Notes: generated from the letters alone by a model not told the origin. Positions 1 to 6,708 are shown, numbered from the stretch's first letter. The stretch: 7,813 nt of DNA from Paracoccaceae bacterium (GCA_030625695.1 DAOUQK010000167.1:1-7813), one strand, 5' to 3'. Numbers and translations: made by a program.

Positions 1-230
1 AGAAGGTCTGTAAGGGTTGATCGGAGTCGCCGTTCGCTACAGTACCCACCAAAAGCGGCTAAGCCGTGAGTGACGAGTTGGGAGGGGTATTGAAAGGTAG
101 GAGTGTCCCGAACTGCCAATATTCAGGCACATGGTTCCGCCGTATCTAGGCCGAACGGCGGCGTTTCATGCCGCTGCGCAGCAACTCCAGTGTCAGGCGA
201 AAGATCGGTTTGGGCCGAAATTGACTGAAA
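1..230. other. Left-edge stretch without a supported gene
   Basis: I see no convincing gene here. One plus-strand frame is open from the window edge to a stop at 67-69. It would give only about 22 arginine-rich residues, with no recognisable motif, so it could be the tail of a truncated gene or chance. The stretch holds a short perfect palindrome (CGGCT-A-AGCCG near 56-66) and the hairpin listed at 137-161, which lies downstream of the minus-strand gene ending at 231. Confidence 0.4.
137..161 (-). other. GC-rich inverted repeat downstream of the YdhR-like gene
   Basis: CCGCCGT at 137-143 is perfectly complementary to ACGGCGG at 155-161, giving a 7-bp stem with an 11-nt loop. It sits about 70 bp past the stop codon of the minus-strand gene at 231-533, where a transcript end would be reasonable. 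No run of T follows the stem on the minus strand, so it is not a textbook intrinsic terminator. It may be a transcript-end structure or simply a GC-rich coincidence. Confidence 0.25.
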
Positions 231-533
231 TCAGTTGTGTGCGGGGCGGTTCTGCACCACCACCGGGGTCTCAAAATACTGAAAGCGCGGCGTACTGCCA
301 AATGTCTCTGCGACACGGGCAAGAAACGCCTCACCGTGCGCCTCCTTCGCGTCGGCAACGCAGTCCCAAGTATAGACGCCGCCCGCGATGCCAGCATCCG
401 GGTCATAAAGGTAGTTCTTGCAGTGTAGCTTCGGGTGTGATCGCCAGATCTCGGCGCTCTCTTCGAAGAGTGCGACGATACGCTCCCGTCCCATCTCTTT
501 ATCAATCTCGAACGTTACGATCTCAGTGATCAT
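231..533 (-). CDS. YdhR-like putative monooxygenase (dimeric alpha/beta-barrel family)
   Basis: This 100-residue protein begins MITEIVTFEI and looks like a small ferredoxin-like (dimeric alpha/beta-barrel) domain of the YdhR / putative monooxygenase group. Visible features are an N-terminal beta strand (residues 2-9), a helix with a WRSHP turn (about 18-34), a KNYLYDPDAGIAGGVYTW segment (about 39-56) matching the family pattern of a tyrosine-rich strand and glycine turn, an AKEAH helix, and a closing strand FQYFETPVVV (about 85-94). Length matches the family (about 100). The true biochemical role of such proteins is generally unproven; some are cofactor-less monooxygenases and others may only bind small hydrophobic ligands. 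The start at 533 is chosen because a perfect AGGAGG lies 7 nt upstream; an in-frame ATG at 617 lacks such support. It appears monocistronic, separated by over 300 bp from the ChaC remnant. Confidence 0.8.
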   Translation of the reverse strand: MITEIVTFEIDKEMGRERIVALFEESAEIWRSHPKLHCKNYLYDPDAGIAGGVYTWDCVADAKEAHGEAFLARVAETFGSTPRFQYFETPVVVQNRPAHN

Positions 534-848
534 TGTTGGTCCTCCTTTTATGGGACGATGATGGCACGCACTTTGGCACATTGCCAGCCGCGAGGCGCCG
601 CGAGATGGTCTTCTCACACTTATCAGATCATTTATTCACCGCGAATGTCTGGTCTGATTGGCCGCAGCGCAGCATCAATGCCAATCAATGAAGAGCAACT
701 CTGTGCCGGGGGTGCGGCGAGCCTCTCGACCATGCCGGTTCTGCCCGGCCGCCGACCTCGCGCACCAAGAAGATCTCGGTCTAGTGAAAACACCTCTGGC
801 CTGCCCGGCGTGAAATTGGCATAAATCACCCTATACCCTTTGCGAACC
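534..848. other. Intergenic stretch between the YdhR-like gene and the ChaC remnant
   Basis: About 315 bp between divergent genes. Apart from the AGGAGG at 541-546 I find no firm signal. An AT-richer segment around 618-645 (minus strand GAATAAATGATCTGATAAG) could hold the promoter of the YdhR-like gene, with TGATAA as a possible -10, but no good -35 sits at the right distance. A short direct repeat (ATCAAT twice, about 673-690) lies nearby. A minus-strand reading frame from ATG 850 to a stop at 632 would encode 72 residues starting MVRKGYRVIYANF. I do not recognise it, it has no well-placed ribosome-binding site, and its start overlaps the ChaC start, so I do not call it a gene. Confidence 0.35.
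541..546 (-). promoter_or_regulatory. Ribosome-binding site deciding the start of the YdhR-like gene
   Basis: On the minus strand AGGAGG lies 7 nt before the ATG at 533. It is the strongest Shine-Dalgarno match in the window. It argues against the 28-residue N-terminal extension that the upstream ATG at 617 would give. Confidence 0.8.
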
Positions 849-1375
849 ATGTCTTCCGCCACACTCCTGCCCTGCGTGGCCTGATCACACCGCCGGACGC
901 ATCCGAAATGCGCTTTGGCCAGGACCGCTTTGCCGAACTGGATGCACAGGCCGAGTCCGAGGGTTGGCCGCCGGGCTGGCGGATGGAGCATGACGCTCGC
1001 GAAGCCAACCGGCAAGCGATGCTTTCCGGCCGGTTGGCACAGGATCTTTGGGTGTTTGCATACGGCGCCCTGACCGGCTGGCGCCGCAGGTTTTGCATGC
1101 GGCTCGAAGGCGGGCGCGGCAGCCATGCGCGGCCGGGACTGATGGCGGCGCTCGACGAAGGCGGGCATTGCGACGGCGTCGCCTTCCGCATACCTGCGGC
1201 CCTGGTCGACCGGGAAACCGAATTCATGTGGCGGCGCGAGATGTTTGCGGGGGCCTACTGCCCGGTGTTTCTGGAAGTTGCAACGCCGCAAGGCCCTGTT
1301 GACGCGTTGGTGTTTGTGATGGACCGGAACAATCACCGCTACATGCCGGACCTAACCGGATCGACGGGCGGATAG
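849..1375 (+). pseudogene. Decayed ChaC-type gamma-glutamylcyclotransferase
   Basis: The plus strand encodes a recognisable ChaC-family product, which in intact form cleaves gamma-glutamyl peptides such as glutathione to 5-oxoproline. Counting from ATG 908, DLWVFAYGAL (residues 46-55) is the family's glycine-loop motif (usually YGSLxW), RRFCM follows at 60-64, then RPGLMAALDEGG, and WRREM carries the expected catalytic glutamate at E111. Three defects are visible. The likely original ATG at 849 runs out of frame to a TGA at 882-884, while FRHTPALRGLITPP reads on in the main frame from 854, which implies a lost base just after the start. About 16 residues normally found between YGSL and the G(Y/W)xRRF segment are missing at residues 56/57. 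Finally, the frame ends at 1373-1375 after MPDLTGSTGG, without the usual C-terminal region. A shortened protein from ATG 908 could still be made, but damage to the substrate loop makes activity unlikely. It converges with the catabolic operon. Confidence 0.62.
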
Positions 1376-1486
1376 CGAAAGTCGGCGCATTCGCACGTCT
1401 AAGAATTTCAAATGACTATTCCGCCGTTCACGCGCTAGTGATTTTTCCGTTTGTGCAGGTGGTGAACCCAGCCCGAAAGCTTGTTC

Positions 1487-2803
1487 TCAGGCTTCGTGCC
1501 GGTTTCGCCAGTGTTCCCATATTAAGCGCGCGCGCGCGCCGATGTCGAGAAACGGTCTGGAAGGCAAAAGACTTGGTTCACCGAGGCTTTGCATATCGGC
1601 AATCAGCGGATTATTGAGGCCACATGCCATGTCAGCGGCAAGAATTCCGCCGAAAGTGCCCTTGGTAACACCCATTGCGTTCTGACAGACCGCTGACCAT
1701 ACATTTGGTGCCAGTTGGCCAAATCCCGGTGCGCTGTTTCGTGACAGACAGACAAAACCGCTCCAGGTGTGTTCTATTCCGACAGCGGTCAGCATTGGAA
1801 AGCGCTTGTCGAACAAATTCTTGTGGCGGTGTTTCACGGTGGTATTTTCTGATTCTGAGATACGCTGGTTTGGGCAATAGTTCAGGCCATGACGGATAAT
1901 GATCCGGTGATCATTGGTATAACGCATGGTGATGCCAACAAATGCGTTCGCCGGGGTCAGACCCCATGGTTTCTCAACGCCGTAGGTCTTTCGTTCGTTT
2001 TCGGTCAATCGCCGTGTCAGGCTGCAATGGGCAACCAAATGAAATAAGCGGTTGCGGTAGAAACCAAACTGCTCCGAAAACCCGTTGGCCGCCATGATGA
2101 GCTTGGCACCGCGCAAAGACCCGTGCGCGGTATTGAAGTGAACGCCGTTTTCGAAGGATGCGTCCTGAACCGGTGAATTTTCATAGAGCGTGATATTGCC
2201 GGGAAGCGAGTCAGCCAGGCCCCGGGACAACGCCGCTGGATTAAGCAACGCGCCGCCGGGCGTATAGACTGCCGCTGTGAAGTGCGTCGACCCGATTTTT
2301 CTAGCCAGGTCGGGCGTCTCGACCCAGTCATATGGCTCCCCGAGAGCCTCCAGTTCTCTGGCAAAAGGTTCCAGTATCTCTTTCACGCCACGCGATGACA
2401 CGGCGGTATGATACTTGCCATCCAGGGACCATTCGCACTCAATACCATGTGTTTTGATGGTGCCATCAAGTTCGGTAATCGCCATTCTGGCTAGACGCAT
2501 GAACCGATGCGAGCCATCCAGTTCATTAAGGGAGGAGCCGACATTGTGTGGCAGATCAACCGCAAACCCGGAGTTTCGCCCGGACGCATTCTCTCCGGCC
2601 GCTCCGGCTTCGATCACGGCGATCTTTTGATCAGGACAATTTTCTGCCAATCGACGCGCTGCGGCCAGCCCGGCATATCCTGCCCCCAGAACAATCCAAT
2701 CTGCCGTAACCTCGCCCGCGAGCGCAGGCTTGGGCGTCCGCGTCGGCAAAATGGCGCTCCAGCCATTTGTCTTGTCGTCCAGTGGTAGTCGATCGATCTT
2801 CAT
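1487..2803 (-). CDS. FAD-dependent oxidoreductase (DAO / PuuB-like family)
   Basis: A 438-residue flavoprotein of the D-amino-acid-oxidase superfamily, in the gamma-glutamylputrescine-oxidase-like group that oxidises amines, N-substituted amino acids or related compounds. The Rossmann dinucleotide fold starts at WIVLGAGYAG with GxGxxG at residues 40-45 and the ribose-binding acidic residue E65 in IAVIEA. ENASGRNSGF (71-80) is the typical FAD-contact loop of this family. The C-terminal flavin motif is NAMGVTKGTFGGILAAD (375-391). There is no signal peptide, so it is probably cytoplasmic. The ATG at 2803 is chosen because it lies 7 nt after the SDR stop and gives a family-like N-terminus; no clear ribosome-binding site precedes it, which suggests coupling to SDR translation. 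It is the last gene of the operon, and 111 bp separate it from the convergent ChaC remnant without an obvious terminator. A (GC)7 tract lies near its 3' end. The substrate is unknown. Confidence 0.85.
   Translation of the reverse strand: MKIDRLPLDDKTNGWSAILPTRTPKPALAGEVTADWIVLGAGYAGLAAARRLAENCPDQKIAVIEAGAAGENASGRNSGFAVDLPHNVGSSLNELDGSHRFMRLARMAITELDGTIKTHGIECEWSLDGKYHTAVSSRGVKEILEPFARELEALGEPYDWVETPDLARKIGSTHFTAAVYTPGGALLNPAALSRGLADSLPGNITLYENSPVQDASFENGVHFNTAHGSLRGAKLIMAANGFSEQFGFYRNRLFHLVAHCSLTRRLTENERKTYGVEKPWGLTPANAFVGITMRYTNDHRIIIRHGLNYCPNQRISESENTTVKHRHKNLFDKRFPMLTAVGIEHTWSGFVCLSRNSAPGFGQLAPNVWSAVCQNAMGVTKGTFGGILAADMACGLNNPLIADMQSLGEPSLLPSRPFLDIGARARLIWEHWRNRHEA
1526..1539. repeat. (GC)7 dinucleotide tract inside the FAD oxidoreductase gene
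   Basis: Fourteen bases of strictly alternating G and C encode the Gly-Ala-Arg-Ala-Arg stretch starting at residue 422 of the oxidoreductase. The tract is a potential slippage or Z-DNA-prone site. A change of one dinucleotide unit would alter only roughly the last 15 residues of the protein. Confidence 0.9.
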
Positions 2804-2810
2804 GTCGGCA

Positions 2811-3602
2811 CTATTGGTTCTGTTGTCGATGCATGACACCTGCTGCCAGAAAACCCCCATCCACACCCAACACATGACCCGTGACATAGCCTGCCTGCTC
2901 ACTTGCCAGGAATACTGCTGTGAAAGCCGTCTCGTCCGGGGTGCCATAGCGATCCATTGGAATTCCCGCCCGGTAAACGCGGCGCGTCTCATCCGAGTGC
3001 ATTCTTGCCACCAACTCGGTTTCAATCGCGCCGGGGGCCAGAGCATTTGCGGTTATACCGTATGGGGCCAGCTCAACCGCCATTACCTTGGTCAGCCCGA
3101 CGACACCAGCCTTTGCAGCACCATAGGCCGCCCGCCCGGTGCCGCCGCGCAGTCCGGCGGTGGACGACAATGTCACAATGCGCCCATAGCCCTGTTGCAC
3201 CATCTGCCGCGCCGCAGCCTGAGCGCAATAGAACGTGCCGGACAGGTCGATATCGATCAGGCGCTGCCACTCTTCGGGCGTGGTTTCAAGGAATCCGCGT
3301 TCGATGCCAACGCCAGCGCAATGCACAAGGATATCGAGCCGCCCGAACTTGTCCATGACCGCATCAGTCATCGCCGTAACGCTGTCCGGGTCGGCGACGT
3401 CCACGGTCAGCGCGACAGCCTGTTCTGCGCCAAATTTTCGCGCAACCGCCTCGGCGCCTTTGGTATTACGGTCGGCAATCACCAGCCTGGCGCCAAGCCC
3501 GGCCAGTTGCGTGGCCACGGCCCGGCCAATACCGCTTGCGCCGCCGGTAACCAGGGCCACCCGGCCGCTGAAATCCAGCTGCGCCGATATGTGTTCAGGC
3601 AT
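2811..3602 (-). CDS. Short-chain dehydrogenase/reductase (classical SDR)
   Basis: A 263-residue classical SDR, predicted to oxidise a hydroxyl group or reduce a carbonyl group with NAD(H). The cofactor glycine motif TGGASGIG spans residues 19-26. D45 at the end of the second strand (VIADRN) favours NAD over NADP. VDVAD (68-72) and HCAG (95-98, in place of NNAG) follow. S148, Y161 and K165 (YGAAK) are the catalytic triad in normal spacing. The position that carries the tetrad Asn in most family members (NLTGTF) is D120 here (IDLSGTF). PGAIET and the C-terminal VDGGF are also typical, and length is normal. The start overlaps the stop of the enolase-family gene by 8 bp and has GGGAGG 9 nt upstream (3612-3617). 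The gene ends 7 bp before the FAD oxidoreductase start. Context suggests it acts on the product of the enolase-family enzyme, but the substrate is not readable. Confidence 0.9.
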   Translation of the reverse strand: MPEHISAQLDFSGRVALVTGGASGIGRAVATQLAGLGARLVIADRNTKGAEAVARKFGAEQAVALTVDVADPDSVTAMTDAVMDKFGRLDILVHCAGVGIERGFLETTPEEWQRLIDIDLSGTFYCAQAAARQMVQQGYGRIVTLSSTAGLRGGTGRAAYGAAKAGVVGLTKVMAVELAPYGITANALAPGAIETELVARMHSDETRRVYRAGIPMDRYGTPDETAFTAVFLASEQAGYVTGHVLGVDGGFLAAGVMHRQQNQ

Positions 3603-4734
3603 TTCCCTCAGCCTCCCTTATATGCGCTTCGGCCGCTCGAGCGACGGCTTCGGGGTCCAGTTCGATGCCAAGACCGGGACCGCCCAGAACCGGCAAAGAG
3701 CCGTTCTGCAAGCTCAGGTTGGGCGACTTCACGATGTCCCATTTCAGCAGGTGGTTCATATACTGGTTGCCATCATCCAGATTGCTCAGGGTCGCGGCCG
3801 CCTGGTGGGCGGCAACCGTGGTGATTCCGGTTTCGTAGAGCCCGTGGATGCAAATATCGATATCCGCGGCTTCGGCGATATGAGCAACCTTGCGGAACCG
3901 GGCGATCCCGCCGGTTTCATGCAGGCCCAGGACAATCAGGTCAGCGGCCTTTTCGCGACACACATCATAGGCATTGTGCGGGGTGAAGACCAGTTGATCC
4001 GCGGCAATGGCGATGGGGCTGCGGTTGCGCACCTGCGCGAGGGCGGAAATGGATTCCGCGTTGGTAGGCTGTTCAACCATGTCGATATCGAACTCTGCCA
4101 TCTTGCGCAGCATCCGCAGGGCCCGCACCGGGGACCAGCTTTCGTTCGGATCCATTCTCAGGCGTTTATCCGGCCCGACGGCTTGGCGCACTTGCCGCGC
4201 GATCTCAAGATCAAGCGCATCACCGCGCCCAACCTTGAAATAGATCACGTCGCAGCCCGCTTGAGCCATTTCGTGGGCCTCTGCGGCCACTTCTTCGGCT
4301 GTGGCGCCCTGGGGAAAGCCGAAATAGTCAATCTTGTCGCGCACCGCTCCGCCCAGGAGTTCGTGCACGGCGCGACCCGTCGATTTGCCCATCACGTCCC
4401 ATAGCGCCATTTCCAGCCCCGCCAGCACCTGCCCCGAAAAACGCGGAGCACTACAGGTGCCAAGGGCTTGAAACATGGCGTGATAGCATTCGCCCATCAG
4501 GCGCGTATTTTCGAATGGGCTGCGGCCAATGCAAATCTCTTTGGCAATCTTCAGATAGGATTCAATCGCCGAAGCGGAAGGGGTGGCGATGCTTTCGCCA
4601 ATGCCGACAAGACCATCGTCGGTATGCACCTCGACCAACACGACGCCCGCGCCATGAATGATCCCTTTGGCCCAGTGATAAGGCTTCTTGTAGGGAACCA
4701 GCAAAGGCGTGGTTTTGATCTGGGTGATTTTCAA
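3595..4734 (-). CDS. Mandelate racemase/muconate lactonizing enzyme family protein (enolase superfamily)
   Basis: A 379-residue enolase-superfamily enzyme, predicted to abstract the proton alpha to a carboxylate bound to Mg2+ and so catalyse racemisation, epimerisation, dehydration or cycloisomerisation. The N-terminal capping domain covers roughly 1-130, including GIGES and ALWDVMGKSTGRAVHELLGG (110-129), and a TIM barrel follows. Metal ligands appear to be D195 (MDPNESW), E221 (VEQPT) and D246 (AADQ). K167 in YFKVG matches the second Lys of the KxK acid/base motif; the first Lys is Y165. D265 (ADLIVLG) and H297 (ICIHGLYE) fit the Asp-His dyad of the mandelate racemase subgroup. PGLGIELD (353-360) is a usual C-terminal motif. 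The start is TTG at 4734: AAGGAG lies 8 nt upstream, and the nearby ATG codons are out of frame and stop at once. It could be an acid-sugar dehydratase or an amino-acid/betaine epimerase; I cannot choose. Confidence 0.88.
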   Translation of the reverse strand: MKITQIKTTPLLVPYKKPYHWAKGIIHGAGVVLVEVHTDDGLVGIGESIATPSASAIESYLKIAKEICIGRSPFENTRLMGECYHAMFQALGTCSAPRFSGQVLAGLEMALWDVMGKSTGRAVHELLGGAVRDKIDYFGFPQGATAEEVAAEAHEMAQAGCDVIYFKVGRGDALDLEIARQVRQAVGPDKRLRMDPNESWSPVRALRMLRKMAEFDIDMVEQPTNAESISALAQVRNRSPIAIAADQLVFTPHNAYDVCREKAADLIVLGLHETGGIARFRKVAHIAEAADIDICIHGLYETGITTVAAHQAAATLSNLDDGNQYMNHLLKWDIVKSPNLSLQNGSLPVLGGPGLGIELDPEAVARAAEAHIREAEGNA

Positions 4735-4757
4735 TGCATCATCTCCTTGAACAGCAT
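4731..4757 (-). other. Eight-codon micro-ORF bridging dctM and the enolase-family gene
   Basis: The dctM stop overlaps an ATG as TAATG (ATG at 4755-4757). That ATG opens eight codons (MLFKEMMH) ending in TGA at 4731-4733, and this TGA overlaps the TTG start of the next gene as TTGA. The AAGGAG for the TTG start lies inside the micro-ORF. The arrangement would let ribosomes finishing dctM restart twice and couple the two genes. The geometry is seen directly; a function in translation is inference, and no dedicated ribosome-binding site precedes the micro-ORF. Confidence 0.4.
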
Positions 4758-6046
4758 TACCCAAGCAGCAGGTTTGGCAGAAAGAGCGCAATCTCGGGGA
4801 TGAAGGTTGTCAAAAGCAGTGTAGGAAACCATGCGAACAGGATGAATATCAAGGTCGGCCCGATAAGATCCCGCACCGGAACATTGGTCACTTGCGCACC
4901 CAGATAAAGTAACGGGGCGGTGGGTGGCGTGATGTTTCCCATTCCAAGATTGACGCCAAGAACGGCGGCGAAATGGATCGGATCCATGCCAGCGCTTTCG
5001 GCAATCGGCAACAACAACGAAGCGCTCAGAATGATGCCGCTGATATCGTCCATCAGCATCCCGATCAGAAGCATGACCAGATTGATCATCAATATGATGA
5101 CGATCGGATTGTCTGAGATTGAATGGATCAGATCCTCGGCCAAACCGGGGATATCTTCGAAAATTAGGAACCGGCTGGCGATGAGCACCATGAAGATCAT
5201 CATCATCACCACACCGATAGTGATCGCCGAGTGTTTCAGGCTTTCAGCGAGAATGCCGAGGGTTAGGCCCTTGTAGAAGAAGAACCCGATCGGGATCGCA
5301 TAGATGACGGCGACACCGGCGGCCTCGGTGGGGGTCATGATACCGCCATAGATTCCACCCAGGATGATCATTGGCATGAAAAGAGCAGGTAGCGCGGTCC
5401 AGGTCTTTTGCGAGAGCCGAAGAAAGAACCTCTGTGGGATTTCGGTGATCCGGATGCTGGTGTTATTTCGAAGCACCACAAAGTTCACGATGATCAGCAA
5501 TATGGTCAAGATCACGCCCGGTACCACGGTCGCGAGGAAACATTTCAACACCGAAAGCTGGCCCACCCAAGCATAAAGCAGCTGAGCCGCGCTTGGTGGG
5601 ATCAGCAGTCCCAATGGGCTGGCGCTGATAACAAGAGCTGCGGAAAACCCGTCCGGATACCGCGCTTTGCGCAGGTGCGGCATGATGATCGAGCCGATGC
5701 AGGTCAGCGTCGCGGCTCCGCTGCCCGAGATCGCACCGAACATGGCGCTGGCAACCACCGAGGCAGCACTCAGCCCACCCCGGAGATGGCCAAACATAAG
5801 CTCGGCAATTTCAACAATCGGATTGGCGATCTTGCCTCGCTGCATGATATCGCCAGCCATGATGAAAAGCGGAATGGCCAGCAGGATGACCGAGTTCATC
5901 TTCCAGTGCCCGGTGGCAAGGAACCCCGACACGTCGTATCCGCCTGTATAGGATAGCAGAATCAGCACGCCGGCAAACGCTAACGGCACTGATACCCCTA
6001 TCGCCAGCAGGACACAGATCAGAAGGATCGCAATGGCAATTACCAT
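4757..6046 (-). CDS. dctM: TRAP transporter large permease subunit (DctM type)
   Basis: A 429-residue, very hydrophobic inner-membrane protein, the ion-coupled translocation subunit of a TRAP transporter. It is predicted to have around 12 membrane segments starting at residue 2, with the usual two halves. In the first half IPLFIMAG (58-65), GAISGSG (104-110) and GLLIPPS (146-152) are family signatures. In the second half MDD (332-334), GMDPIHF and NITPPT (371-376) are the repeated counterparts. Length matches the family. The ATG overlaps the dctQ stop (ATGGTAA, 7 bp) and has AGGAGA 7 nt upstream (6054-6059), so translation is probably coupled to dctQ. TRAP systems usually carry carboxylates, sialic acids, sugar acids or ectoine-like zwitterions; substrate choice lies mostly in the binding protein. 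Confidence 0.95.
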   Translation of the reverse strand: MVIAIAILLICVLLAIGVSVPLAFAGVLILLSYTGGYDVSGFLATGHWKMNSVILLAIPLFIMAGDIMQRGKIANPIVEIAELMFGHLRGGLSAASVVASAMFGAISGSGAATLTCIGSIIMPHLRKARYPDGFSAALVISASPLGLLIPPSAAQLLYAWVGQLSVLKCFLATVVPGVILTILLIIVNFVVLRNNTSIRITEIPQRFFLRLSQKTWTALPALFMPMIILGGIYGGIMTPTEAAGVAVIYAIPIGFFFYKGLTLGILAESLKHSAITIGVVMMMIFMVLIASRFLIFEDIPGLAEDLIHSISDNPIVIILMINLVMLLIGMLMDDISGIILSASLLLPIAESAGMDPIHFAAVLGVNLGMGNITPPTAPLLYLGAQVTNVPVRDLIGPTLIFILFAWFPTLLLTTFIPEIALFLPNLLLG

Positions 6047-6627
6047 GTCACGGTCTCCTCTTCATCAGAGCTTGTCCGCCGCTCCGCCTGCATGGCCTTG
6101 CCATACTTTTCCGGACCTACCCGTATCATCAGAAAGATCGCCAAGGCGCTGTAAAAGGTCATGAACATTATGCCCAGAAAAATACCCAGGCGCGGAATGA
6201 AGAACGGTATCTTCAGCGCGATGGTGGTTTTCCAGCGCGGGTAGTCCGCAATCTCGTCTGCCAGCATTAACCAGGCCCAGTGCAGAACGACCAGGGTGAT
6301 TGCCAGCTCGATAATGGTAATCGCCAGTTTGCGGAACCATTGCAGCCTGTAGTTATCGGTAAAAGCATCCAGAAGATCAGCGTTGATCTGCTTGCCATAG
6401 TAGGTCCCAAGCGCACTGCCCAGAAAGAAAATCCAGAAACAGACCGGCAAGAGCCATTCTTCATAGGCAAAGAGATCGCGTTCCAAAATGTAGCGAAAGA
6501 ACACCACACCGAAGAACGTGATCGGCAGTAGCGGAAGCGATATGACGACCAGAAATGTTTTGATCCGGACCATCAGCCGGACAAAGCGGCCAAGCCCGGC
6601 GGGAAGGGCGTCTTCGAAAAGGATCAT
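6040..6627 (-). CDS. dctQ: TRAP transporter small permease subunit (DctQ type)
   Basis: A 195-residue membrane protein with four predicted helices (about 24-46, 58-78, 101-122 and 147-168), the usual plan for the small TRAP subunit that joins the large permease and helps dock the binding protein. FFRYIL (43-48), the acidic-Trp EEW (56-58) and the G...YYGKQINADLL segment (about 70-86) fit the family. A hydrophilic, acidic C-terminal tail (about 170-195) is cytoplasmic or linker material. The start at 6627 gives a normal length but has no clear Shine-Dalgarno. This fits lower translation than dctP, from which it is separated by 81 bp with a stem-loop. It overlaps dctM by 7 bp. Confidence 0.92.
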   Translation of the reverse strand: MILFEDALPAGLGRFVRLMVRIKTFLVVISLPLLPITFFGVVFFRYILERDLFAYEEWLLPVCFWIFFLGSALGTYYGKQINADLLDAFTDNYRLQWFRKLAITIIELAITLVVLHWAWLMLADEIADYPRWKTTIALKIPFFIPRLGIFLGIMFMTFYSALAIFLMIRVGPEKYGKAMQAERRTSSDEEETVTW

Positions 6628-6649
6628 TGTGAGCTACGGTCCGGCTGGT

Positions 6650-6678
6650 GGAGAATGCCCTGAATGCAGAGCATCCCC
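6650..6678 (-). promoter_or_regulatory. Stem-loop in the dctP-dctQ intergenic gap
   Basis: In the minus-strand transcript GGGGAUGC pairs with GCAUUCUCC, giving about eight base pairs with one G-U wobble and one bulged U, and a 12-nt loop (6659-6670). No T-run follows, so it is not a typical terminator. Stem-loops just after a binding-protein gene often protect its 3' end or cause partial stopping, giving more binding protein than permease. That role is an inference here. Confidence 0.4.
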
Positions 6679-6708
6679 CGGTTGCGTTATGGATTGTGGC
6701 CGAGCGGT

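Noticed and set aside
131..529. Plus- and minus-strand frames of about 120-130 residues overlapping the YdhR-like gene
   Set aside because: Low-complexity Arg/Ser/Pro composition and no ribosome-binding site; the YdhR-like frame has a perfect AGGAGG and family motifs.
534..617. Upstream ATG (617) for the YdhR-like gene
   Set aside because: It would add 28 residues unlike the family and ignores the AGGAGG placed 7 nt before the ATG at 533.
632..1336. A 234-residue minus-strand open frame opposite the ChaC remnant
   Set aside because: The plus strand carries recognisable ChaC motifs; the minus frame is rich in Arg, Pro and Ala with no motif and is best seen as an antisense shadow.
1376..1486. 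Possible terminator between the convergent ChaC remnant and the operon
   Set aside because: Only a 4-bp stem (AAGC/GCTT near 1477-1494) and a short T-run at 1442-1446 unconnected to any good hairpin; not enough to call.
2804..3046. 81-residue N-terminal extension of the FAD oxidoreductase from ATG 3046
   Set aside because: It runs back inside the SDR gene and has non-family composition; the ATG at 2803, just after the SDR stop, fits the family.
2730..4404. Two long plus-strand open frames (2730-3824 and 3235-4404) opposite the SDR and enolase-family genes
   Set aside because: They are antisense to genes with clear catalytic motifs and show no recognisable domain; high GC and codon bias of the real genes keep the opposite frames open.
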